Positions 20,601 through 26,609 of a stretch of DNA of 64,000 nucleotides are shown in pieces (positions within the stretch are counted from its first letter, which is position 1; each line of letters starts with the position of its first letter). The notes beneath the pieces are model-generated. The model was not told the DNA's origin. It worked only from the letters and a program-made list of their open reading frames with translations, and did no database searches. The translations under genes and the position numbers were made by a program. This stretch comes from Flammeovirgaceae bacterium SG7u.111 (lineage in GTDB: Bacteria; Bacteroidota; Bacteroidia; Cytophagales; Flammeovirgaceae): NCBI GenBank assembly GCA_034044135.1, contig CP139021.1, forward strand, positions 1,193,635-1,257,634, read 5' to 3'.

Positions 20601-21846
20601 TTTTGTAGGACATCACATGGCTTCCCCCAGACCACGTGAGCTGAACACCTGGTGTACCTGTCTTAATCAACACCATTTTAAAGTTGGTTGCGGCAGTTGG
20701 ATCGGCAGGGGATATCCCACTCACAAAATCAGAGACATTACCTTCTACATTACACTCGGTACTCACGGCCGACATTTTATAGTAATACGTTGAGCCCCTC
20801 GTCAAGCCAGTGTTTACATAACTTCTTTTCTCCCCTGCTATCGTAGCTATTTTTGTGTAAGTACCTCCTTCGCTCGTACTTCTGTACAACCAAAATTCTT
20901 TAGGATTGGACGCTGCCCATTCCCACGTAAGTTTTGAAGATCCATCGCATAAATCCTGAGTGGCCTCCAAACCCGCAGGAGCTCCTAAAGTAGCGATTAC
21001 CTCACCTTGTACACTTCTTGAAGCACTTTCATAGGTAATTCCATTCTTTATATACCTAAGTGTAATCTTATAGAGCCTATTGGAAGCCGTGGTTCTAGTA
21101 TAACTTGTCATTCCAGCAGCAAGTGTCTTGATAGCAACACCATTCTCATAAATAACATATTGATAATCCCCAGGGTAACCTTTCATATCTGTAGGTTCAT
21201 CCCAGCTTAGGTCTACTTTTCCACATCCCGGTGTTGAAGAAAAGTTCTCAGGTGTAGGAAGTAAGGGAATAGTATAATCTTTTGAACTATTAGGGACTCC
21301 CATTCCATCACCAGAACCAGAAACTGAAATAGTGATGGTTTTTCCTATAAGCTTTGGCGGGAAAGCAAATCTGAACTGTGCTACATAGTCATCATCACCT
21401 TCAGCATAGCTTGAGCCATGGATGATTTTACCATCAGCCGCATTATTGTTCCTTGGGTGATAGTTATAGTCATGTGTATTATCACCACAACCATCAACGT
21501 CCCTTGCCAAATAGTTGGGATAAGAGGCAGTACGAAAGTTTGCAATTGACAAAAAGTTATATTTAGTAACCCCATTTGCCTCATAGGAATAATGTAAATA
21601 ATCTATCCAATCATCTGCACCACAACCTCCATCGTCCTCATCCAAAATCATGACACGCATGTCAAACGTAAAATCAGTTTTGTTGAAATTCTGATTCCAC
21701 GCAGAATGAAAATCATGGTCTCCATCAGAAGGGTTGTTTACACCTGGATAGTTTTGACCAAAAACTAGAGTGGTGGCAAGGAATGAGACAAGAAAAAAGA
21801 AAATTTTAAATAGATGTGTAGCTAGAGGAAAGTAGTATTTGCCCAT
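11638..21846 (-). CDS. Giant 3402-residue LamG/FN3 surface protein with T9SS type A sorting domain
   Basis: Signal peptide MGKYYFPLATHLFKIFFFLV. An N-terminal domain (about 30-190, rich in D and C) is followed by about four fibronectin III-like units (about 192-590), a LamG/concanavalin-like domain (about 635-840, NALSFDGTNDYVQIAG), and carboxypeptidase-regulatory-like segments. A long all-beta middle has no recognised family. There is then a basic coiled coil (about 1889-1930, LQKQKKKLEASKKRVDRK), two more LamG domains (about 2275-2475 and 2485-2680), and two copies of the domain shared with the cadherin protein (about 2887-2995 and 3202-3303, with GECRGMAQ and GECRGIAY). It ends in a type A sorting domain (SMIGYPNPFGEELLLEFD ... 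GVYLVRA). First gene of the operon, 85 bases before the cadherin-like gene. Inferred to be a cell-surface adhesin or polysaccharide-binding protein anchored through T9SS. Confidence 0.9.
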   Translation of the reverse strand: MGKYYFPLATHLFKIFFFLVSFLATTLVFGQNYPGVNNPSDGDHDFHSAWNQNFNKTDFTFDMRVMILDEDDGGCGADDWIDYLHYSYEANGVTKYNFLSIANFRTASYPNYLARDVDGCGDNTHDYNYHPRNNNAADGKIIHGSSYAEGDDDYVAQFRFAFPPKLIGKTITISVSGSGDGMGVPNSSKDYTIPLLPTPENFSSTPGCGKVDLSWDEPTDMKGYPGDYQYVIYENGVAIKTLAAGMTSYTRTTASNRLYKITLRYIKNGITYESASRSVQGEVIATLGAPAGLEATQDLCDGSSKLTWEWAASNPKEFWLYRSTSEGGTYTKIATIAGEKRSYVNTGLTRGSTYYYKMSAVSTECNVEGNVSDFVSGISPADPTAATNFKMVLIKTGTPGVQLTWSGGSHVMSYKIVRRGINGGEETFEIDDPSTTSYLDQDAESCQTYSYEILSVNNCKEISGGKAVLTTDPTENRMNITDVDVSKVLSKNGINASKGYFGDRVLLEWTAGENASFINRYKIYRRKLGSDVVPQLMITTQSDVRTWTDNTTEARQIYEYFIVGENECGIDQQITFDISSVDGKDYDNLGLPANGIAHTVGFRLPFGVVNGNIVYEGGIAVPDVKVIAERQEGVSGNALSFDGTNDYVQIAGNNFPDLNKELTVSVWVKPNTIGTEQVILSRENQYEIKLTTTGEVVVSVYKSGTIKSVTSQNPVVAGNYTSITLTHGTDDSLKVYLNGVLDKAQVITTGNLDNDSTKDIFLGRRYNSSAYLNGYLDEVRIYNRTLDSLDVLRDYGRLVNPNETGLQGYWRFDEGIGPFVFDGSEEGGSFHGRDGEINGASWSEEIPTGQQLATASYTDDAGNYSITGIIYEGNGNNFNITPTMTMGGAIHAFEPGQRSVFLGEGSSVENGVDFKDISSFRVTGNVYFTHLSKNGEEEVGSKGINIFIDGEIAAVKDGKLIETDPYGAFDIQVPIGHHYLEFRKLTHTIQNAGRYPIDKPTKDFQAPVTGIVMLDSTKKVLIGRAVGGPVERDKVLGFGKSVNNVGQIKFTLESANDGGLVSEVITTNNTTGEFKMELPPKEYKVKDVKYTKDNSFVFQDAGGAPLPEENLDMSSLTFDNHEVDSVYSNEPDTIVYVNAQGLVAIDTSGVTGLSLLEKIRQEAKIQFNETTQQNDTVYANVTDSLIVKYATKDVLSSVDSITYHFKRDFILRNKPIIIVTDEFGKDFKTHGGDASLKLKDKSGTTFTADLSGLSYKVFQQGKDYKMRIFLYEIYTNVDDGKGYKVPVTDAEISVNNGMGRGFYTVVRGNSEQAFPYSNGGVDKFKITDGDTLYNFKAGEPNLLADASNPAKSYLKSITIQAKAGSNIIEWPAPGAGGQPNPFYAYVLGGLQVGNNFVTQGPEFVDFILRDPPMDGSYSYLSKGSSFSSVEKTSHDFDGSLGLTLSAQSGAKLLKGVGVITESKALVTQSGTLGVNTGGGLGEENVYTYEATTSFQTRDDGSLVGAPSDLFVGTSKNLLFGVIKNLAFIDAADCGLSTVECPVDITVTATDGNGNFKTLKLARFKELSFGRGGIATTFVYDQNHIENYLLPNLKALRDNLLQNNNKYVNKVTAASFPGKSEDWLAERIGSNNDNNIWGVEIQPNQLSPTNPDGSTYSNDGKSYTFTPTRKGEIDSVRWFNQQIDTWVNTLARNEVEKWLAIEGFESKQSNISISAQSQYSYEYSAEWDDTNFEEFSIGPFGEIGTETDINESGSGIAIDYNVAFSYTNTSSSSETDGQNFTVGYVINDDDVGDYQTINIYGNDQDTENLGEDAYRSTPIFETLAGQTSCPHEDEIVLRFTTSLYVGTQILNNQVLSNQLDASITYLTTTIALRKGETQYPADASQILDEVKDAKQRSILSLQKQKKKLEASKKRVDRKITLLTQLKSSIDGNKKEVVSNRTQQRDKPGITINGTSKSSIAYNIPADQSAGFFLNFNNDSETDDSQYYILEVVESTNPNGLVLRVDGQEINANREFFVPGGQSITKTLVVERGPYEFDYDSVKLILRSACQHDLTDNDANIEDEIYVSAFFLPSCSEPSIFQPQNNWTVNTSLVDSTDTTSVLYQVGGFNINYPNFQGVELQYKSSGDSDAEWILLATYYRDSLARAELGGKITDPLIDKDGDGTIKHIWKQAGSKTLNGGYVWTVPDGLYDLRATTLCGALGDITRVNSDIFSGIIDRETPHAFGAPQPSDGVLSAGDEIMIQFNEPINAGLLRPANFDIRGVLNGTDIRHPASIYFDGTANSYMEIPEGLTLTRRPFTIEFYIKRARNGQEEVVLSQGFEKDKGFFIGFDATDSLEVQLVDAKIKGTTKITDDGKWHHIAFTYDIAKNTASIHIDGILSGTNNSFNADYLGTGKITIGKSHFSGGQTLPFNGNVHEVRIWKKALGTSDINIYAGKRMSGNESGLSGNWRMEEAYGSIAEDLVKSRHATVNATWQVEPNGNSVEFNGVNGYLKGKSPVIDNDMDFTIEFWFNASGATNQTLFSNGLGDTTRNVGGDLLDANKNGWSINANASGEIEVWNYGQKFKVSDTNYFDGKWHHFALIVKRRTNTTCYVDGIQQNSVGSKDFFGLGGSALWLGARGWVDQTGATNVEQYFNGRLDEVRVWQSARPLDQLQRDMHFMLSGDEPGLLLYHPFNSYSEVAGIQELNATYISTSVLGSTTMVDTLSISGGTQHSSVTPTVKIPRPVQKVNFNYSANNDKIILTTTDPDSLLENVILDITVKNVEDMNANVMASPVTWSAYIDRNQVVWDDEDLHFKIAQGTSFTFEARIRNTGGKFANYELKNLPPWLSAQPSSGVLSPVSSQLITFTVNENVNIGTYSEDLQLVTEFGFEEILLLDLQVYKPLPDDWNITPTDFQYNMNIIAQVQINGEVSRDPDDVIGAFVNGECRGMAQLQYISAFDNYQAYISVYSNRSGGEAIKFRVWNASDGQVHRDLTPNYTFNNNAFIGSPATPEMLIANDVVEHTVEIPKGWKWVSFHLQSTEMQETDKLLKDLNAADKDVIRSVDKYDQFAPSMGWFGKITQDGGLKNGQGYKLFLSNQDQLTYKGKLLKGDEVSINILENWNWIGYIGFKAMAVNEAMSGFTNATSGDLLKSQFAVAIYVDETVGWIGSLTHLHPGEGYMFKAANAGSFKYPNVSVAAGQRVAATYSPSGVDARGMVTDSPWKLNPYKYNSNMSAIIEVADVQDQYSRIAAIVDGECRGIAYPVLNPVTERLTYFMNINGETSNEDISFQFMDGESRQIYAAKESIKYGNETITGTIDKPFVLSIDYHANLSDLEKASVSMIGYPNPFGEELLLEFDQLNTENMTISIADVLGNIVFVESVPVNSIMHTHKINTKMLLEGVYLVRAIMDDGATIVIKVAKSK

Positions 21847-22310
21847 TTAGAGTTATTAGTTTAATCTTGATGAAAGAGGGATGAACGCGTTTGTTATTAG
21901 ATTAAACCTATGTATGTTATTTATTGGTATATTCCATCATTTTTTTAGTGAGTTGTCAATGTAATAAAAATAGAAAAACAGCTTGTACATTATATGAAAG
22001 GCACTTTTTATTAAAGCGGATCTAATGATTTGAAGATCGGACTTGAGAGGGTGTTTAGAACTATCACTTGGGGCAATGGAGATTTTTATTTGGTATATAA
22101 GATGTTTTGGGATATTTCTGGCAGGATAACGAAGTAAGTACAAAATGCTAAAATTAGTTTTATTGGGTTTAAATAGCATTTTTTATTTGAAGTGATTTAA
22201 TATGCATGATTAGCTTAAATTACTTCTTTATCAGAGGTAATATGTTGAGATTATCAAACGAATTTTCATGATATGAATTAGCTTGTGATACATATCTCTC
22301 TCTGTTATTT
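21847..22310. other. Upstream region of the giant operon
   Basis: No credible gene. It should contain the promoter of the 5.9-21.8 kb operon. It holds the second copy of the hairpin repeat (22114-22185). Confidence 0.5.
22114..22185 (+). repeat. Hairpin repeat element, copy B
   Basis: This copy matches 5668-5741 through the whole leader (TTTCTGGCAGGAT, A/C, ACGAAGTAAGTACAAAA), then has a shorter hairpin with outer arms AAAATGCTA and TAGCATTTT. Compared with copy A, one C-G pair has become T-A through a change in both arms, so pairing is kept. A four-base deletion in the left arm leaves AAA unpaired on the right. A T-rich tail follows. Unlike copy A, it does not sit just after an obvious plus-strand gene. 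Confidence 0.7.
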
Positions 22311-22311
22311 A

Positions 22312-22560
22312 CTTGCCTTTTTGCTCACCTGAGATAAAAACACCTGCACTACAACTGTAATATAAGACCTGATGGGTTCGATTTCTGTTCAAGATAACTA
22401 TTTTCATCGCTACCCCATGGGGTTTATTTTTCTTTCGCCTCACATATCTCCAAAACTCATCTATCTGTACCTTCTGGTAACGCCCCGGGTCTGAGCCCCT
22501 GAACATGCCCTGCAGGTGATCCGCAATATCTCGGTACAGTCTCTGATGCCTTTGCTTCTA
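22312..22560 (-). pseudogene. IS1-like transposase fragment
   Basis: The minus strand reads KQRHQRLYRDIADHLQG, then YQKVQIDEFWRYVRRKKNK. This resembles the catalytic core of IS1-family transposases, where [EQ][VI]DE[FM]W.[YF]V..KKN surrounds the first acidic residue. Upstream the frame is closed by a stop, and downstream the match fades into a short tail ending at a TAA near 22310. Neither insertion-sequence ends nor the rest of the gene are visible. It is a remnant sitting in front of the Rhs remnant; the family call rests on one motif only. Confidence 0.45.
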
Positions 22561-22695
22561 CACAACCTAAAAGTGTTAGTCGTTCCGCCAGCAAAGTTTG
22601 GTTCAGATGATGAGCTGCTAATATTAAATGTTGATCCAACATCATAGTCAAGCTCAATATCTTCAGTTGTCGTCCAAATCGGGAAAAATGATTTC

Positions 22696-23170
22696 TTACA
22701 CCCTTTTATAACTGGTTGGAAATAAGTATTTTATTGTTTTGTAAAACCAGGAATACCAGAGAATCTCACTCTTATATGTATTATATCGGGTACAAAAGAG
22801 CTCGTGGTGCTCGTGCGCTGTATAGCCTCTCGCAAACTTGTTGCTTACATCGCCGCTTAGCTCGCCCCAAGTGTTCGGCTCACGCCTTTTGCCCCAAGTA
22901 TCAAAGCCCAGTTCTTCGGTCACTGCTCCGTTCTCGTCCGTAATTACCGTTGGCGAGCCTAAGTGGTCGGTGTGCCAGCAGGGCATTTCCTTCTGTAATG
23001 GTCTTTACCTTTCAACATATCCACCCTTTGTTTTATATTGTCTAAGCCGTCGTATTATGGAAATCTCAGCTGTTGAATTTTCGTGCCATTCTCTTTTTCC
23101 GTTTTGATGGAGGTTATCCGACCTTTATCAAGATGAAAGAACAATTTATATCCTTGCATCGCAGGTTTTA
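22696..23170 (-). pseudogene. Rhs-repeat protein remnant
   Basis: Reading along the minus strand, GRITSIKTEKENGTKIQQL is interrupted by a TAA at 23057-23055, then YDGLDNIKQRVDMLKGK continues in the same frame. In another frame comes HTDHLGSPTVITDENGAV, then LGFDTWGKRREPNTWGEL and ARGYTAHEHHEL. These are successive pieces of the Rhs/YD-repeat core in correct order, but about 80-100 residues that normally separate the second and third piece are missing, and the conserved end (NMNGRxYDP...) has been replaced by unrelated sequence. It is therefore a pseudogene with a stop, a deletion and a frame change. The middle portion is GC-rich compared with its surroundings. Intact Rhs proteins deliver polymorphic toxins; nothing functional is left here. 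Confidence 0.75.
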
Positions 23171-23190
23171 CATCTGATCTTTTACATTTG

Positions 23191-23212
23191 CGTTTGTTCG
23201 TGTTGAACAAAC
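23191..23212 (+). promoter_or_regulatory. Short inverted repeat upstream of DUF819 gene
   Basis: GTTTGTTC and GAACAAAC form eight perfect pairs around a five-base loop, about 40 bases before the ATG at 23251. It could be an operator or a leader hairpin; no regulator can be named. Confidence 0.3.
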
Positions 23213-23250
23213 ATCTACAACCACAAATAGCCAGCAGCCGCTGATTTCTT

Positions 23251-24507
23251 ATGGAAAAAGAAGTGCTTTTTACAAACGATGCCATCGTACTGGGCATCTT
23301 GATGACCGTTTTAGCTTTTGTCTTTATCACCTCGGGTAGCAAAAGTCCTATTTGGAAAAAGATATACACCTATTTTCCCCCAGTGCTGGCCTGTTATTTT
23401 ATTCCTGCCGTGCTTAACTCGCTCAATATTATTTCGGGCGAAGACTCTCAGCTTTATTTTGTTTCTTCTAGGTATTTATTGCCAGCCTGTTTAGTGTTAC
23501 TCTGCCTCAGTATCGACCTAAAAGGGATTATAAACCTAGGTTCTAAATCCATCATCATGTTTTTTGCCGCTACGGCAGGTATTATTTTCGGTGGACCTAT
23601 AGCGGTGTTGCTGGTTTCTGCTTTTGCCCCTGAGCTGGTAGGAGGCTCTGGACCAGATGAAATTTGGCGGGGCTTGGCTACCATAGCGGGAAGTTGGATT
23701 GGCGGAGGTGCCAACCAAACGGCAATGAAAGAAATTTACGGTGCGAGCGATGTGCTATTTTCCCAAATGATAGTAGTCGATGTAATTGTTGCCAATATCT
23801 GGATGGGCTTTTTGCTCTACGGAGCTACCATCGCCCCCAAGGTAGACAAATGGCTAAAAGCAGATTCTTCGGCTATAGATGAATTGAAAGACAAGGTGGA
23901 AAAGTACAGTGCTTCCATAGCTAAAATCCCGACCCTAAAAGATGTGGTTACCATTCTTGCCATAGGTTTCGGTGCAACGGCCATTGCTCATTGGAGCTCG
24001 GAACATATTTCTGCATTCATGCAAAATTATAACGATACTTTGAAAGCCTACAACCTTACCTCGCTTTCATCGGGCTTCTTTTGGTTGGTAGTCATTGCCA
24101 CTACCATAGGTCTGGGATTGTCATTCACTAAGTTCAAAAAACTGGAAGGGGCAGGCGCATCGAGGATCGGTAGCGTATTTATTTACGTGTTGGTAGCCAG
24201 TATCGGAATGAACATGGACATTATCAAAGTGTTGGACAACCTTGGGCTTTTTGCCATCGGAATTGTCTGGATGCTGGTACATGTAATCACACTCCTAATA
24301 GTTGCCAAACTGATAAAAGCACCATTTTTCTTTGTAGCAGTGGGAAGTCAAGCCAATGTGGGCGGAGCAGCATCTGCACCCGTAGTTGCTTCGGCATTTA
24401 GCCCTGCACTTGCCCCTGTGGGCGTGCTGATGGCGGTACTTGGCTATGCCTTGGGTACGTACGGAGCCATAATTTGTGCGGAATTGATGCAACTGGCTTC
24501 TCCTTGA
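23251..24507 (+). CDS. DUF819 family integral membrane protein
   Basis: A 418-residue protein with about ten to eleven hydrophobic segments spread over its length, for example AIVLGILMTVLAFVFITSG, SIIMFFAATAGIIFGGPIA and FAIGIVWMLVHVITLLIVA. The family signature region GSWIGGGANQTAMKEIYG (residues about 148-165) and the second half's VGSQANVGGAASAPVVASAF are the glycine-rich re-entrant-like motifs of DUF819 (YjcL-like) proteins, which look like two-fold repeated transporters. The substrate is unknown. The start is clear: MEKEVLFTNDAIVLG precedes the first membrane segment. It is a single-gene unit between the Rhs remnant and a strong terminator at 24542-24580. Confidence 0.85.
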   Translation: MEKEVLFTNDAIVLGILMTVLAFVFITSGSKSPIWKKIYTYFPPVLACYFIPAVLNSLNIISGEDSQLYFVSSRYLLPACLVLLCLSIDLKGIINLGSKSIIMFFAATAGIIFGGPIAVLLVSAFAPELVGGSGPDEIWRGLATIAGSWIGGGANQTAMKEIYGASDVLFSQMIVVDVIVANIWMGFLLYGATIAPKVDKWLKADSSAIDELKDKVEKYSASIAKIPTLKDVVTILAIGFGATAIAHWSSEHISAFMQNYNDTLKAYNLTSLSSGFFWLVVIATTIGLGLSFTKFKKLEGAGASRIGSVFIYVLVASIGMNMDIIKVLDNLGLFAIGIVWMLVHVITLLIVAKLIKAPFFFVAVGSQANVGGAASAPVVASAFSPALAPVGVLMAVLGYALGTYGAIICAELMQLASP

Positions 24508-24535
24508 TTTTTGACATTTTTACTGGTGAAGAACG

Positions 24536-24581
24536 AAAAAAAGCGTCGAGGTTACTTTAATCGACCTCGACGCTTTTTTTA
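24536..24581. terminator. Bidirectional intrinsic terminator
   Basis: AGCGTCGAGGT (24542-24552) pairs perfectly with ACCTCGACGCT (24564-24574) around an 11-base loop, with A-rich sequence before and seven T after. It serves the DUF819 gene and, read in reverse, the convergent sirtuin gene. Confidence 0.9.
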
Positions 24582-24602
24582 TCTTGTAACCTGAAACCCT
24601 CC

Positions 24603-25313
24603 CTACATCTTCAATACATAATTCTCAATTAGCTCATCGGCTACTTTTTTCATGCCCGTGGTGGCATTTTCCTGCACAGGGCGGACGTGTGGTCGGTAAC
24701 CAATATTTTCAGGAATGCTTGGGTCAATCACGTAAATGGGTACATTTCCCCGCACATAATCTACCAATCCGGCAGCGGGGTATACCAGCAAAGAAGTTCC
24801 TACCACAATGAGAATATCTGCTTCCATTACCACTTCTGCGGCAATATCCATCATAGGGACAGGCTCGCCAAACCACACAATATGGGGGCGGAGTTGCGAA
24901 CCTTTCTCGCATTTATCGCCAATGTTCAGTTCTGAGCCTTTTATATCGTACACCAAGTTTTCATCCAGCGAACTGCGGGATTTGAAAAGCTCGCCATGCA
25001 AATGGATGACATTGGAAGAGCCAGCACGTTCGTGCAAATCATCTACATTTTGGGTGATGATGGTGAGTTCAAAATAAGATTCTAGCCTTGCAAGGGTCTT
25101 GTGGGCGCTATTAGGTTTGGCATCGAGGGCATTTTTCCTGCGCTCGTTGTAAAATTCCAGCACCAATTCCCTGTTTTTTTTCCAACCTTCGGGCGTAGCT
25201 ACCTCTTCTATATTGTAGCCTGCCCACAATCCATCTGATGCCCTAAAGGTCGGTATCCCGCTTTCCGCACTGATTCCCGAGCCCGAAAGCACGACAACTT
25301 TTCTCTTGCTCAT
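24603..25313 (-). CDS. cobB: Sirtuin-type NAD-dependent protein deacylase (CobB-like)
   Basis: About 236 residues from the Met before SKRKVVVLSGSG; an ATG nine codons upstream (25340) would add residues before the first strand and is less likely. The NAD-binding motif GSGISAESGIPTFR, the TQNVDDLHE motif and the catalytic histidine in HLHGE are all present. FYNERR matches the Tyr-x-x-Arg pair that lets class III sirtuins such as CobB and SIRT5 accept succinyl- and malonyl-lysine. The zinc-binding module is odd: the region between HLHGE and RPHIVWFGE contains a single cysteine (DKCEKG), where zinc-binding relatives have several. It removes acyl groups from lysines using NAD in the cytoplasm. 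It stands alone, convergent with the DUF819 gene and divergent from menA. Confidence 0.9.
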   Translation of the reverse strand: MSKRKVVVLSGSGISAESGIPTFRASDGLWAGYNIEEVATPEGWKKNRELVLEFYNERRKNALDAKPNSAHKTLARLESYFELTIITQNVDDLHERAGSSNVIHLHGELFKSRSSLDENLVYDIKGSELNIGDKCEKGSQLRPHIVWFGEPVPMMDIAAEVVMEADILIVVGTSLLVYPAAGLVDYVRGNVPIYVIDPSIPENIGYRPHVRPVQENATTGMKKVADELIENYVLKM

Positions 25314-25635
25314 TTTCTTAAATAAATATTTTAACCACATGTTTTTCGTGCTCAGAAAATACTTCTGAACCGTTTTGGTAATAAATCAAAAAAATCGTAT
25401 TTGGGTTTCACAAGCTTAGAGCATGTTTAAGTTTTATCGTTTTCGCCTGAAAACCTAAATTTTAAACAAGCTCTCAAACCGGTAAGTATTTATCCTTGAC
25501 TAGTTCATAATTTTAAAAAAATAATTCATTCTTTTACAGATTATTCTGAATTAGTTTCGGTGAAGGGGCAGTAAGGCTTTTCTTAATGAGGGTTTTAGGC
25601 GTTTTTCCTTCATCTACATGAAAAGCACGAGTTAG
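25314..25635. other. Divergent promoter region between cobB and menA
   Basis: This 322-base gap contains the MITE-like palindromic element at 25419-25473 and no gene. Promoters for both flanking genes must lie here. Confidence 0.5.
25419..25473. mobile_element. MITE-like 55-bp palindromic element with IS5-type ends
   Basis: The left end GAGCATGTTTAAGTTTT and the right end, read inverted, GAGCTTGTTTAAAATTT form terminal inverted repeats. The first 12 bases of the left end equal the right terminal repeat of the complete IS at 60542-61408. Flanks are TTA on the left and TCA on the right, fitting the TNA target duplication of IS1031-group IS5 elements with one mutation. There is no coding capacity. 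The internal TTTCGCC is shared with partial copies at 29937 and 63674. Confidence 0.6.
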
Positions 25636-26532
25636 ATGATGAAGATATGGTTAGAGGCCATCAGGCTAAGAACATTGCCTTTGGCGCTTGCAAGTATAGG
25701 AATGGGGAGTTTTTTGGCAGCCGCCCAACATGGGTTCAGGTGGGAGGTGCTAGCTCTTTGCGCCCTCACTACCATCTTCTTACAAATCCTTTCCAACTTG
25801 GCAAATGACTACGGCGACTCTATCCACGGGGCGGATAGTAAAGACCGAGAAGGTCCCTCCAGGGCAGTGCAATCAGGAAAAATTTCGCCCAAAACCATGA
25901 AAACTGCGATGATTCTATTGGGAATTCTTTCCCTCGTTTCGGGCATTTCCTTGCTCTATATTTCCATCAGCCCTTTCACATGGCAGGTCTTCGCCTTCTT
26001 TTTTGTAATGGGGCTAATGGCTATAGCAGCGGCTATCACCTATACGGCAGGCAGCAAACCCTATGGTTATGCGGGCTTAGGAGATATTTCCGTGTTGATT
26101 TTTTTTGGCTGGATTGGTGTATTAGGTACTTTTTATTTGCACACAGGTTTTGCCCAATGGAAGTTGCTGCTGCCAGCGACCAGTTGCGGATTGCTCGCCA
26201 CCGCAGTGCTCAATGTGAATAATATCCGCGATATCCAGTCCGACACCAAGGCGGGGAAAATGTCCATTCCCGTAAGGCTAGGTAGAGAACGGGCACGAAT
26301 CTACCACTGGTCACTACTAATAGGAGGCATGGTTTGCGCTGTGATTTTTCTACTGTTCGACGGAACTGGGCCACTTGGGTTTATCTTCCTCATTACCCTG
26401 CCTTTGCTGTTCAAAAATGGTTTGGCCGTAAGCAAATTGGAAAAACCTGCTGAGCTAGATCCTTACCTCAAACAAATGGCAATGACCACGCTGCTTTTTG
26501 TGATCAGTTTTGGAATAGGCATCTTGCTTTAA
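25636..26532 (+). CDS. menA: 1,4-dihydroxy-2-naphthoate polyprenyltransferase (menaquinone synthesis)
   Basis: A 298-residue UbiA-superfamily membrane enzyme. It joins a polyprenyl chain to 1,4-dihydroxy-2-naphthoate, the membrane-bound step of menaquinone synthesis. The N-terminal KIWLEAIRLRTLPLALAS is typical of MenA. The first Asp-rich magnesium-diphosphate motif is NLANDYGDSIHGAD (residues about 55-68) and the second is NNIRDIQSDTKAGK (about 195-208). About eight to nine hydrophobic helices follow the family pattern. The frame begins ATGATG, so the real start may be the second Met. No other men genes are adjacent. It fits with the menaquinone-type succinate dehydrogenase at 34.6-38.1 kb. 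Confidence 0.92.
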   Translation: MMKIWLEAIRLRTLPLALASIGMGSFLAAAQHGFRWEVLALCALTTIFLQILSNLANDYGDSIHGADSKDREGPSRAVQSGKISPKTMKTAMILLGILSLVSGISLLYISISPFTWQVFAFFFVMGLMAIAAAITYTAGSKPYGYAGLGDISVLIFFGWIGVLGTFYLHTGFAQWKLLLPATSCGLLATAVLNVNNIRDIQSDTKAGKMSIPVRLGRERARIYHWSLLIGGMVCAVIFLLFDGTGPLGFIFLITLPLLFKNGLAVSKLEKPAELDPYLKQMAMTTLLFVISFGIGILL

Positions 26533-26609
26533 AAGGCTATCTTTGCAGCAAATTTCCTCCCAGAAGTATTTGTAGGCAGGAATATTTTTTCAACCATCAA
26601 TATGTTACA

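Noticed and set aside
21937-22179. 80-codon minus-strand open frame
   Set aside because: It runs through the hairpin repeat, has AT-driven composition and no protein-like features.
22696-23170. Active Rhs polymorphic toxin
   Set aside because: Stop codon, deletion and frame change in the core, no toxin tip and no immunity gene.
24603-25313. SIR2 gene as part of an anti-phage system
   Set aside because: It is a single-domain CobB-type deacylase with housekeeping neighbours; defence SIR2 proteins are larger fusions or have partner genes.
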